Part shown: one piece after another, positions 50,633 through 58,889 of the stretch
How the letters are laid out: each line of letters starts with the position of its first letter
Position numbering within the stretch: position 1 is the stretch's first letter
Assembly (NCBI GenBank): GCA_016721315.1
Contig: JADKIL010000003.1
Location: 62,001-126,000, forward strand
Length of the DNA stretch: 64,000 nucleotides
Reading direction: 5' to 3'
Origin: Candidatus Villigracilis vicinus
Lineage (GTDB): Bacteria > Chloroflexota > Anaerolineae > Anaerolineales > Villigracilaceae
Translations under genes and position numbers: made by a program
Notes under the pieces: generated by a model
The model's input: the letters and a program-made list of their open reading frames with translations, nothing else
What the model was told of the DNA's origin: nothing
Database searches by the model: none

Positions 50633-51977
50633 TTACCATACCCGTTCCAAATTCTCATTCTCCCCTACTTTACGACCCACTTTCGCCATATCGATCCACT
50701 CACCGTGAATTTTCACACGCACCACATCGGCTGTGAAATCAGTGCTTGTGCCATTGCCATTGCTAAACAAGATATGACCCGACTGCATAAATATCCGCAG
50801 GCACGCCCAGCTTCTCGAACTTGCGAATCTTTTCCGGAGCGAAACCACCAGACACTACGATCTTCACGCTGTGACAAAATTCCTTCGCCGCTTCTTTCCA
50901 ACGCTCAGGCAGGTCCCAACGTTCCCAAGCTGAATCTATTCCCGAGCGGACGTTGAACACCAGGCGCGGATTGACTCCCAGATCCAATGCCGGGTCACCC
51001 AGCGGTGTGACAGACACATCGCGCAAATTCCCGCCTGTATCCAAACGAACGCCATACAATTTATATTTCTCAGCTTCTTCCGTATTACCTGCATCCATCA
51101 ACTCGCGATATTTCGCGAACATCGCATCCAAGGTTCGCAGAGTATCGCGGACCGAATCATTGTTGAAATCCACCAGTGCAATGCGTGGAATACGTGCGGG
51201 CAAAATATGCGAGAACTGCATCATCGCCTCTGCTGTATCGCCGAGGAAAGAAGCGATCGCAGCATGAGCCACCGTCCCGCCGCCCGCGCCGCCCCACCAA
51301 TCTCCCTGTGCATCGGTAGAGACAAACGCACCCAACTCTTGTGCGTGATCTTTGTTGAATCTCTGCAAGGCAATGTTGTAAGCATAGCCATCGGCGGCTT
51401 GCACTTCATGTACATCGAAACGCGCTGGGAAGAACAACACTGGTTTCCCCTTGGCTGCTACCAAGGTTTCATAGACATTTGTGGCTACACGACTCGAACG
51501 AGTGAGAATGCCAAGCGTTGGCGTTTCCAACAAGGCAAAGTCACGATAACGCCCACGCACTTTGATAACCGGCTGAATTTTGCTCGGGTCACCGTCATAC
51601 TTGACCGTCGAACCATCCTGCACAGCCCAAACTTCCATCTGAGTTGAAGCGTCAACAAAAGTATCACCTTCAAAATGTCCGGAGCAAAGCCGCAGCATTT
51701 CCAGCGATTTGTCCACGCCTACGACCGTGGTTTTGCCCATGCGGCGCGTGAACCACTGCATCTCCACTTCTATATCACCCACAGCGATCTTTTCAGGAGA
51801 AACACCTTCCGGCAGGTTGTGATACTCGCCTGAATAACTATAGCCTTCTTTCGACAAAGCGGTCAACATGCGGTTGATGTTCTCAAAATATTTGTCTGAA
51901 TACCAGCCGCGGCGCATGCGTTCAATATCAAGTTTAAAGGTATCGTTCGTTAATCGCTTGCCATCAAAAATCGACAT
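50633..51977 (-). CDS. pncB: Nicotinate phosphoribosyltransferase, split by a frameshift near the 3' end
   Basis: Makes nicotinate mononucleotide from nicotinate and PRPP, the entry step of NAD salvage. The main frame runs from ATG 51977 for 404 codons and stops at TAG 50763-50765, in the middle of the conserved C-terminus (GVPADIYAVGSYLV). The family's next block, DFTADVVRVKIHGEWIDMAKVGR, continues in the +1 frame and stops at 50633. Skipping one base at CTT-GTT-T-AGC would give about 447 residues, the normal length. Either a sequencing or assembly error, a real mutation, or programmed +1 frameshifting could explain this. Substrate motifs MSIFDGKRLTNDTFKLD and DIEVEMQWFTRR are intact. Last gene of the NAD operon. 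Confidence 0.85.
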
Positions 51978-51982
51978 ATCTT

Positions 51983-52534
51983 TTATTCCTTTGGGAAATC
52001 AATAAACTGGGGTGGAATATTCTGCGCCAGATAATGCTCCGGCTCAGGAGAATAAAACTCGATACCTGCATGATGAGCCTCAGCAGCTCGCACTACAAGT
52101 AAACGGACATGGTCAGTTCTACGTTCGCCAACATTTAAAGCCCGTTCTGTATTTTCAGAGAGATGCACATATTGACGTTTCATCGAGCGCAGACCTTCCC
52201 TGCGAATGGCTTTCTCGGCTTGCGGCGTCGTACCGTGATACAACACCTCCGGCGGTGTGACCGATTCATACGTCACGCGTTCCACCTTGCTGTGCCCATA
52301 CAACGCTCGAATGCGCCCATCCTTAACTTCAAAACGTTTCTTGCCATCCAATTCGCCGTTCAAGACCTTGCGCCAATCTTCCTCGCTATATACATCCGTC
52401 GATTTTTCATCGACCAGGCGCTTTAGATCAGAAAACTCAACAAAGCCTTGCGAATCCAAATGCAGATCAAAATCATTAGCACGATGACGCAAAACAAGCG
52501 AGATGAATTTTGAAAGCCTTGTAGGATTGGGCAT
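51983..52534 (-). CDS. kptA: RNA 2'-phosphotransferase, Tpt1/KptA family
   Basis: 183 residues. KptA/Tpt1 removes the 2'-phosphate from RNA splice junctions with NAD+, releasing nicotinamide and ADP-ribose 1'',2''-cyclic phosphate. The N-terminal RNA-binding half has RLSKFISLVLRHRANDFDLHLD with the conserved R-H-R; the ADP-ribosyltransferase half has LYHGTTPQAEKAIRREGL, QYVHLSENTERALNVGERR and EFYSPEPEHYLAQNIPPQFIDF. I use the ATG at 52534, 4 nt after the pncA stop; a longer frame upstream lies inside pncA. It stands 5 nt before pncB, inside an NAD-salvage operon. Confidence 0.92.
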   Translation of the reverse strand: MPNPTRLSKFISLVLRHRANDFDLHLDSQGFVEFSDLKRLVDEKSTDVYSEEDWRKVLNGELDGKKRFEVKDGRIRALYGHSKVERVTYESVTPPEVLYHGTTPQAEKAIRREGLRSMKRQYVHLSENTERALNVGERRTDHVRLLVVRAAEAHHAGIEFYSPEPEHYLAQNIPPQFIDFPKE

Positions 52535-52538
52535 TTTG

Positions 52539-53546
52539 TTACTCCATTTCATCCGTCGACTTGACAATGTGAATGCCCGCATTCGCGAACCAGGCATACG
52601 CATCATTCGCCGCCTCGGTATGGTCCACCACCCCAGGCACCACCACCGCTGACGAACAGTCCTCGAGCAGATAGACTTTCTTTGCAAGCTGCGGGTCAAC
52701 CGCAAGGATATCGTCGAGCAAATCCTGTACCGTCCATGCCACACAGTGACTCTTTGCCTGCCCGGCGATATAGAGCTTATCCACTTCTTGCAGGTGCTGA
52801 ATGAACTGCGGGTCATGCGCCCCCAACACCTCGCCCATCGGACCCGTCACAACTTCAGGACCAACAGCCGAATAATTTTCTGTAAACGGTTTGTCACCTT
52901 TGATGGCGAAGTGCGGCTGGTCTATCCTTGCATGGGAATGGAAGAAGATGGCTTCTTCCACAGCAGGGACGAGTGCATGACCAATTCCGCCCAGCATGGC
53001 GTGATAGGGCCAGATCGTCAGCGCGTATTTGCCGATCTTATGAAGAGTCTCGGCATAATGCATCATCATCTGTTGACCGTACTCCGGCGCGATACCAAAT
53101 TGCGGCGCGAGCGCGGAGTTGAAGACCCATTTGCCAGACTCAAGGTCTGCAACATGAATGTCAGTATATGGGGCGGGATGATTTCCTTGCGCATCGACAA
53201 AGAAAATGGGATGGAAGATCTGCTGTGATCTATGTGTATCCATCGTGGCAATGATGTGAGTCAACTTGCCGAGGTTGCGATAGATAAATTCACACAGGCG
53301 TGCGTTATCTTCGACCGCACCATTTCCGTTGCGCCCACCGACAAAGAGTTCAAAGCCGGGGATGCAGAATGTATTTTGCACGTCGATCAGTAAAAGGGAG
53401 ATGCGTTCGCTGGAAGTTGCGGCATGCTTGAGGTCGTGTTGAAGCGCGAACGCTCGAGCATCTTCGGCACGGGCGGCATAATCCACTTTCCAAATTTCGC
53501 CCACGCGGGAGGCGTCAAAAAAATCAGGGGTCGGGAGTTGGGTCAT
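52539..53546 (-). CDS. pncA: Nicotinamidase-like cysteine hydrolase (isochorismatase fold)
   Basis: 335 residues, longer than usual PncA (about 180-210). The catalytic triad is visible: Asp in LLLIDVQNTFCIPG (about residue 54), Lys-region LTIWPYHAMLGG and Cys in AGQAKSHCVAWTVQDLL (about 271). The Asp-His metal motif TMDTHRSQQIFHP is also present. The operon (NrtR-like regulator before, pncB after) supports nicotinamide to nicotinate deamidation. The extra N-terminal 45 residues and internal insertion leave other amide substrates possible. Confidence 0.85.
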   Translation of the reverse strand: MTQLPTPDFFDASRVGEIWKVDYAARAEDARAFALQHDLKHAATSSERISLLLIDVQNTFCIPGFELFVGGRNGNGAVEDNARLCEFIYRNLGKLTHIIATMDTHRSQQIFHPIFFVDAQGNHPAPYTDIHVADLESGKWVFNSALAPQFGIAPEYGQQMMMHYAETLHKIGKYALTIWPYHAMLGGIGHALVPAVEEAIFFHSHARIDQPHFAIKGDKPFTENYSAVGPEVVTGPMGEVLGAHDPQFIQHLQEVDKLYIAGQAKSHCVAWTVQDLLDDILAVDPQLAKKVYLLEDCSSAVVVPGVVDHTEAANDAYAWFANAGIHIVKSTDEME

Positions 53547-53555
53547 GAAATTCTC

Positions 53556-54221
53556 CTACAGGAAAATGATCTCTTTGGTTTTGAATTGATACAACATGGC
53601 AGGACGATGCGCCCCGGCAAGGTCTTTTTTGCCGGTCTCTTTGAGCAAGCCTGTTGCCAACATACGTTTACGAAAGTTGCGTTTATCAAGCTTGTCATTG
53701 ATGATGCTCTCATACATGCTTTGAAGTTCAGAGAGGCGAAATTGTTTGGGCATCAACCCGTAAACGATGTTGCTATAACTGACCTTGGCACGCAGACGTG
53801 TGACGGCATAGTTGACGATGGCTTTATGATCGAAAGCAAGTTTGGGAAGATGGTCAACGGGCGACCAGGTGAGGTCTGTGACTTTATCTGACTCAGGCTG
53901 CGGCAAACTTTGCCAGGGAATCAGGGCGATATAAGCAACTGTGATGACGCGTGAACGCGGGTCGCGTTTTGGCTCGCCAAAGGTATAGAGCTGCTCCATA
54001 TAAACATCGCTCACGCCTGTTTTTTCGATAAGCACCCGTTGGGCGGCAGCGTCCAGCGACTCACCCACTTTGATAAAGCCGCCTGGCAAAGACCAATCAT
54101 TACGAAACGGCTCTTCTGCCCGTTTAACTAACATCACCTTGAGTCGATTCTCATTGACCGTAAAAAGGACAAGGTCAACGGTGATGCCGGGAGTTTCATA
54201 TTCGTTATACTTAGTGTTCAT
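53556..54221 (-). CDS. nrtR: NrtR-type transcriptional regulator (Nudix domain plus winged helix)
   Basis: 221 residues. The N-terminal Nudix domain (about 10-140) has a degenerate Nudix box: GGFIKVGESLDAAAQRVLIEKTGV, where Val replaces the first Glu of REUXEE and Lys the last. This fits binding of ADP-ribose without hydrolysis. The C-terminal part (about 150-221) is a winged helix (LSELQSMYESIINDKLDKRNFRKRML). NrtR proteins repress NAD genes until ADP-ribose or NAD derivatives bind. The promoter and start codon lie inside a 37-bp palindromic operator. Confidence 0.9.
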   Translation of the reverse strand: MNTKYNEYETPGITVDLVLFTVNENRLKVMLVKRAEEPFRNDWSLPGGFIKVGESLDAAAQRVLIEKTGVSDVYMEQLYTFGEPKRDPRSRVITVAYIALIPWQSLPQPESDKVTDLTWSPVDHLPKLAFDHKAIVNYAVTRLRAKVSYSNIVYGLMPKQFRLSELQSMYESIINDKLDKRNFRKRMLATGLLKETGKKDLAGAHRPAMLYQFKTKEIIFL

Positions 54222-54239
54222 TATACACTTAGTATAACG
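54203..54239 (-). promoter_or_regulatory. NrtR-like operator over the nrtR start codon
   Basis: CGTTATACTTAGTG (54203-54216) and CACTTAGTATAACG (54226-54239) are inverted repeats matching at 13 of 14 positions. Within it TTATAC-ACTTA-GTATAA (54221-54237) is a tighter palindrome. Confidence 0.75.
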
Positions 54240-54258
54240 ATTTTAAAGGTTCTGTCAA
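54231..54258 (-). promoter_or_regulatory. Promoter of the nrtR-pncA-kptA-pncB operon
   Basis: On the minus strand TTGACA (54258-54253), a 16-bp spacer and TATACT (54236-54231). The -10 lies inside the operator and 9 nt before the ATG, so the transcript is leaderless or nearly so. Confidence 0.7.
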
Positions 54259-54259
54259 G

Positions 54260-54299
54260 TTAAAAAACTGACACCTCATCTTGCGATGAGGTGTCAGTT
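54260..54299 (-). terminator. Terminator of the FTR1-like gene
   Basis: AACTGACACCTCATC and GATGAGGTGTCAGTT form a 15-bp stem with a TTGC-type loop; TTTTTT follows on the minus strand. Confidence 0.92.
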
Positions 54300-54321
54300 A
54301 ATTTCAAAGATGCAGGTCGTT

Positions 54322-55179
54322 CTAGGCAGATGCTTGAGCGGTGACCTTCTTCGCTGCAGGCTGCACTGTTGTACGGGTGAAGAAATATGCGGCAACAGCA
54401 AGATAAGTAAAGTAGCCAATAACTTCCGTCAGGGAGGGATTGCCGTTATACCCAAACAATGTCTTGAGCAATTCACCAAACACAGAGCGTTCATCCACGA
54501 TAGCGTTGACGTCCCAAACATGCTCAATCACAGAGGGGATCCAACCGACTTCGTTGAATTCATGAATGCCGTGAGCCACGAGTCCCGCCGCGAAGAGGAT
54601 GAGCAAATAACCAGTGACCTGGAAGAAGCGGCGCAGGTTGAGGCGGGCAGTTGCAGCCAGCAAAGACCAACCCAACAACACAGCTGTGCCCAAACCGAGC
54701 ACAACACCGGTGAGAGTCAAAATAATATTGGCCGTCACATTTTCACTGCTGCCTGCAAAGAAGGCGGCTGTGATGAAAAGCGCCAATTCCACACCTTCAC
54801 GCACAACTGCTAAAAACGCCAACCCAAAGACGGCACGTTTGCCCGTGGTGAGCGCAGCTTTATTGACGCCATCTTCCAACTCCGACTTGATCGTCTTGGA
54901 TTGTTTGCTCATCCAGAAGATCATCCAAGTGAGGATGCCAGCAGCGAGCAGCATGGTGATACCTTCGTAGATCTGTTCGGCAGTTTCTTCAAGGCTCATG
55001 CCGAAAAGCGTCAGAATAACAGCCGTGAGGATGCTGACACCCAAAGCAGCCAAGGTCCCCATCCAAAGGGCGGGAGCCAGGTCAGTTCGGCGGATCTTTT
55101 GAAGCGCGCCAAACACAATTCCGATGATCAGAGCGGCTTCCAAACCTTCACGAAGCGAGAGTAAAAAAGAAGGGAGCAT
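54322..55179 (-). CDS. FTR1/EfeU-family high-affinity iron permease
   Basis: 285 residues from the ATG at 55179, with six to seven membrane helices. The two REGLE-type motifs for ferric ion, REGLEAALI (near the N-terminus) and REGVELALF (about residues 127-135), are conserved. It takes up iron, usually together with EfeO/EfeB or a multicopper oxidase; none of those partners is in the window. It is a single-gene unit upstream of the NAD operon with its own terminator. Confidence 0.92.
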   Translation of the reverse strand: MLPSFLLSLREGLEAALIIGIVFGALQKIRRTDLAPALWMGTLAALGVSILTAVILTLFGMSLEETAEQIYEGITMLLAAGILTWMIFWMSKQSKTIKSELEDGVNKAALTTGKRAVFGLAFLAVVREGVELALFITAAFFAGSSENVTANIILTLTGVVLGLGTAVLLGWSLLAATARLNLRRFFQVTGYLLILFAAGLVAHGIHEFNEVGWIPSVIEHVWDVNAIVDERSVFGELLKTLFGYNGNPSLTEVIGYFTYLAVAAYFFTRTTVQPAAKKVTAQASA

Positions 55180-55302
55180 GTATCTCGTGTTCCTTATATA
55201 CAGGATTTTGGTCTTAATTGTCACGATAATAAACGAGGCAGGGATATGAATCTAGCGTAGTGTTTGAGAAGAGTTTTCAACCAGGTTGAAGATTTAAAAA
55301 AA

Positions 55303-55331
55303 GAAAACAGCCTGTTTTTCAGGCTGTTTTC
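55303..55331. terminator. Terminator between the FTR1 region and the dnaC-like gene (both directions)
   Basis: GAAAACAGCCTG and CAGGCTGTTTTC form a 12-bp stem with a TTTTT loop. It is read on the minus strand as the end of the replication operon. Confidence 0.85.
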
Positions 55332-55334
55332 AAG

Positions 55335-56852
55335 TTACTTCTTCTTGGCAGCAGGCTTGCCACCCTTCACAACTCTGCGATATGGCGGCATGTTGATCGC
55401 CACAACCTGACATTTGGTCGGGTCGAGCAGCTTATTCCACAGATTCGGGTAACTCAAGGCAAATGCCTCAGGTCGTAAGGTAGACGTAATAACCGTAGGC
55501 AAATGTGCGTTATAACGATAATTCAGCACACTATAGAGTTTATCTTCCGCCCAAACAGAACCTGCACCACTTTCTTTTAAATCATCCAGAATCAACAAAG
55601 GTGTGGTGCGGATCTCATGAAAGCGGCGGTCAAACGAAACATCTGAATTCCGTCCAAAAGTTTGGCGGAGGTAGTCAAGCAGGGCGGTCACTTCCACGAG
55701 CAATGCCTGCCCGCCCAAGCCGATGCGGTAATTCCCGACGGCAGCAGCTAGATGGGTCTTGCCGCTAAATGATTGTCCCAGCAGCACGAGCCAGCCTTCG
55801 GGTTTTTCGGCAAATTCCACTGCTGCATTATGGGCTTCGTGCAGAGTCTTCACATCATCTTTCGAAATTGTGATGCGCGAGATTTCTTTATCCTTGACCT
55901 TGTTCCCAAAGCGATCATTCTTCTCGATCGTGGTCGTGGTTACGGCTTCGGTGCCAACTTCATCGTCACGTGGTTGGAAGGTCTTGAAGGTCATTACCTT
56001 CATTTCGGGCAATGCCAACATGGAAATGCCCGGGTTGCTCGTCTCTTCTGGGCGGCGATAATCCGGTGCACTGATCTTGAGGTGGTTCACAAAACTTTCG
56101 TCCTGCAATCGCGAGCGGATGCGCGCCTCGATCTCATCCAACATCAAATTAGTGGTGATCACGGTCGGCAGCTTATTGATATAGCGATAGTTGATGATTT
56201 GGAATAACTTTTCCTGCGCCCACGGAGTCGCATTCTGCGTACCGAAGTCATCGAGAATTAACAAGCCTGAATTGCGAATGTCATCAAAGCGTTGTTCAAA
56301 AGTGATTTCAGGGTCGTCGTATGAAAAACGCAAAGAATCCAAAAGATCCGGCACAGTGATAAATAAAGTCGGCATGCCGTTGTTGACAGAAAAATTTGCG
56401 ATCGCCGCTGCAAGGTGAGTCTTGCCGCAGCCATATCCGCCTTCAAGCAACAACCAGCCTTCGTGCTTGCGGGCAAAGTCTTCACTTTTCTCGAACGCCA
56501 CACGCAAATTCTCGCGTTCCTGAGCAGACATGAACTTGGCTCGATCATTGCCAGCCGGGCTGAAATTTTCAAAGGTCAAATGGCTGAGCCGATTCAAATT
56601 GCTCATCGCGAACAAACGCGAACGAGCCGCCTCTGCCACATCCTTGGCGCGGCAGACACAAGTTTCCAACTTGCCGAACTTCGGGTGGTCCACCGGCACA
56701 TCGTAGCGAACATACCCCCCCCCACAATGCGGGCAGTTGGGGTCGCCAAGCGGCTTCTCCACGCTCTTAATCCCGCTTGAAGAACTCGGAGAACTCGCCT
56801 TCGGTGTATCGTTTTGCATCTTGGACAGAGTCTTGCTTATCTCTTCTTTCAT
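55335..56852 (-). CDS. DnaC/DnaI-like helicase loader with two tandem AAA+ domains
   Basis: 505 residues from the ATG at 56852 (AAGGAG 10 nt upstream). The N-terminus has a zinc site (CPHCGGGYVRYD ... TCVCR). Then come two AAA+ modules: the first has Walker A GGYGCGKTHLAAAI and Walker B LLILDDFG; the second Walker A GQSFSGKTHLAAAV and Walker B LLILDDLKE. Both resemble DnaC/IstB-type ATPases. A normal loader has one domain; the second copy has the weaker Walker B end. It overlaps the dnaD gene and ends the operon with dnaB, which fits loading DnaB onto DNA. Alternatively the second module is regulatory. Confidence 0.88.
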   Translation of the reverse strand: MKEEISKTLSKMQNDTPKASSPSSSSGIKSVEKPLGDPNCPHCGGGYVRYDVPVDHPKFGKLETCVCRAKDVAEAARSRLFAMSNLNRLSHLTFENFSPAGNDRAKFMSAQERENLRVAFEKSEDFARKHEGWLLLEGGYGCGKTHLAAAIANFSVNNGMPTLFITVPDLLDSLRFSYDDPEITFEQRFDDIRNSGLLILDDFGTQNATPWAQEKLFQIINYRYINKLPTVITTNLMLDEIEARIRSRLQDESFVNHLKISAPDYRRPEETSNPGISMLALPEMKVMTFKTFQPRDDEVGTEAVTTTTIEKNDRFGNKVKDKEISRITISKDDVKTLHEAHNAAVEFAEKPEGWLVLLGQSFSGKTHLAAAVGNYRIGLGGQALLVEVTALLDYLRQTFGRNSDVSFDRRFHEIRTTPLLILDDLKESGAGSVWAEDKLYSVLNYRYNAHLPTVITSTLRPEAFALSYPNLWNKLLDPTKCQVVAINMPPYRRVVKGGKPAAKKK

Positions 56853-57417
56853 CTTTTCCGTTCTCCTTCCAGCGCGCCAGGATCGCCTCGACATATTTCC
56901 AATTACGGATATTGCGGCTCACTGCGATCTCGATGGCTTCTTCAAACCACGCGCTCGGATAGTTCTGTTCCGCTTCCTTCAACATATCAGCCAGTAAAGG
57001 GGTCAACGCCCCGATATTCTCTTCATACAACTTGAACAGGTTCGATTTGTTCGGCACATACGAACCAGACGAAGGCTTGACCTGTCCCTTCGCAAACGCC
57101 TCAGCGGATAATCGTCCGCGTGGAGAATTGAGGAAATAAAAAACATTCGCTTCATTCTCAGACTTGAGCAGGGTCTGCCTCTCAAGCGCTTTACCCAGCC
57201 CGCGCCGAATCTCCTTTATATCCAAACCCAGCGCCGCTGCATCAAAGTCACCTTCCCCCAACCCGCGGAAGTTCCCTTCCATATGTTCGATGCGCCAAAT
57301 GGCATACAGAGTCACCTTCAGCTCCGCCACATCCTCGATCTCATTCATCATTTGGATGAACGAATCAGGGACTTGCGTAAATGTTTCAGAGGAGGTGAAA
57401 CCGGGGAAGGGGGTCAT
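56767..57417 (-). CDS. dnaD: DnaD-domain replication initiation protein
   Basis: 216 residues. The N-terminal winged helix part (about 1-100) is followed by the DnaD C-terminal domain: LYEENIGALTPLLADMLKEAEQNYPSAWFEEAIEIAVSRNIRNWKYVEAILARW. DnaD binds DNA and helps load the helicase at origins or restart sites in low-GC Gram-positives; the same is expected here. It overlaps the loader gene by 86 nt and follows a palindromic repeat after dnaB. Confidence 0.9.
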   Translation of the reverse strand: MTPFPGFTSSETFTQVPDSFIQMMNEIEDVAELKVTLYAIWRIEHMEGNFRGLGEGDFDAAALGLDIKEIRRGLGKALERQTLLKSENEANVFYFLNSPRGRLSAEAFAKGQVKPSSGSYVPNKSNLFKLYEENIGALTPLLADMLKEAEQNYPSAWFEEAIEIAVSRNIRNWKYVEAILARWKENGKDERRDKQDSVQDAKRYTEGEFSEFFKRD

Positions 57418-57427
57418 ATTACGTTTC

Positions 57428-57502
57428 CGTCATTGGGGGGCTCTTGCTCTTTGCCCACTCATGGTCGATCTTCGTCGGGCTATCGCCCTCCTCGCAATGA
57501 CG
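57428..57502. repeat. Degenerate long palindromic repeat, copy E
   Basis: Begins CGTCATT and ends CTCGCAATGACG. The left arm is worn (CGTCATTGGGGGG), and the inner GATTGC arms are lost. It fills the space between dnaB and dnaD. Confidence 0.6.
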
Positions 57503-57507
57503 ATAAA

Positions 57508-58875
57508 TTACTCGTTCGGTCGAAACACCTTCGTCGCTGCATTATCGAAGCGGGTCAGGTCGCCGCGGAAGATCAGGTCAATTTCACCGGTGGGACCATT
57601 ACGATGTTTCGCCACCGAGATCTTGGTGATGTTGCTCTTGTCGCCGTCCTTTTCATAATCATCGGGGCGATAGATGAACATGACGATGTCAGCATCCTGC
57701 TCCAATGAACCGGATTCGCGCAAGTCGGAGAGGATCGGGCGTTTATCAGTACGTTGCTCAACGGCACGACTCAACTGCGCAGCGGTCAACACCGGAACAT
57801 TCAACTCACGTGCCAGCACTTTGAGATTACGTGAGATGTTCGAAACTTCCTGCACGCGGTTATCGTTCCGGCTATCCCCCACCATGAGTTGGAGGTAGTC
57901 AATGATGACCAGGTCGAGTTTATGTTCGGCATGCAAGCGGCGACACTTGGTACGCAGCTGCAAAGGAGTCAATGCGGGCGTATCATCCAGGAACATCTTG
58001 GTACTGCCAAAGACTTCAATGGCGTGATTAAACAACTTCCATTCATCTTCTGCCAGTTTGCCCGTGCTCAGGTTCTGGGACGAGATACCCGTCTCTTGTG
58101 CGATGAGACGCTGTACCACTTGTTCATTGGACATTTCCAAGGAGAAGATGGCAACATGCTTTTTATAGGTCAGCCCGGCATTCTTGGCAATCGAAAGCAA
58201 AAAGCCCGTCTTACCTTGACCCGGACGACCCGCCACGATCAATAAATCGGATGGATGCAAGCCGCGTAAAAGTTTATCAAGGTCGATGAAGCCAGTCGGC
58301 ACACCATGAAAGTCAGCGCCGAGTTTGGCGAGTTCGGCAACTTGATCGTAGTATTCCGAAAGGACGGTACGGATCGGCTCAACGTCATGCCGTGTCCGGC
58401 GCTCGCTGACACCAAAGACGGCTTTCTCCGCTTCGCCCATTACGGTATCAATTCCATCGCCTTTGTATGCCAGGGATGCGATCTGATTCGCCGCTTGGAT
58501 CATTCTGCGGCGCAGAGAATTCTCTTCAACGATGTGACCGTAGGCTTCGGCGTTGATGGAGGTCGGGACTTGGTTAATTAATGAGGTCAGGTAGGCAGAG
58601 CCGCCGATTTCCGCGAGTTGACCGGCTCGCTCCAAATCTTCGGAGAGGGTCAGCAAGTCTACGGGGGTGCGGGCTTCATGCAGGCGGATGAAGGCTTCCC
58701 AGATCCACCGGTTGCGATGAATGTAAAAATCATCCGCCGCAAGGAATTGAGCGATGTCGTAATACACTTCGGGGTTAATCAACACCGCCCCTACGACGGC
58801 TTCTTCGGCTTCCCGGCTATGCGGTACACCTGGGCTGGAGGGGGCGGTTGATTCTTCAGGGTAGAAATCTGTCAT
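57508..58875 (-). CDS. dnaB: Replicative DNA helicase DnaB
   Basis: 455 residues, normal length. The N-terminal domain begins SREAEEAVVGAVLINPEVY. The RecA-like motor has Walker A GRPGQGKTGFLLSIA, the H1a FSLEMSNEQVVQRLIAQETG segment, and Walker B LVIIDYLQLM, with ELRESGSLEQDADIVMFIYR and the C-terminal AKHRNGPTG loop. It unwinds the parental strands at the fork. It is followed by a degenerate repeat, dnaD and the loader gene, which together form a helicase-loading module. Confidence 0.97.
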   Translation of the reverse strand: MTDFYPEESTAPSSPGVPHSREAEEAVVGAVLINPEVYYDIAQFLAADDFYIHRNRWIWEAFIRLHEARTPVDLLTLSEDLERAGQLAEIGGSAYLTSLINQVPTSINAEAYGHIVEENSLRRRMIQAANQIASLAYKGDGIDTVMGEAEKAVFGVSERRTRHDVEPIRTVLSEYYDQVAELAKLGADFHGVPTGFIDLDKLLRGLHPSDLLIVAGRPGQGKTGFLLSIAKNAGLTYKKHVAIFSLEMSNEQVVQRLIAQETGISSQNLSTGKLAEDEWKLFNHAIEVFGSTKMFLDDTPALTPLQLRTKCRRLHAEHKLDLVIIDYLQLMVGDSRNDNRVQEVSNISRNLKVLARELNVPVLTAAQLSRAVEQRTDKRPILSDLRESGSLEQDADIVMFIYRPDDYEKDGDKSNITKISVAKHRNGPTGEIDLIFRGDLTRFDNAATKVFRPNE

Positions 58876-58889
58876 TTGGTAGGGTCAGC

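Noticed and set aside
52535..52816. N-terminal extension of KptA inside pncA
   Set aside because: That part is a shifted reading of pncA; KptA homology begins at the ATG at 52534.
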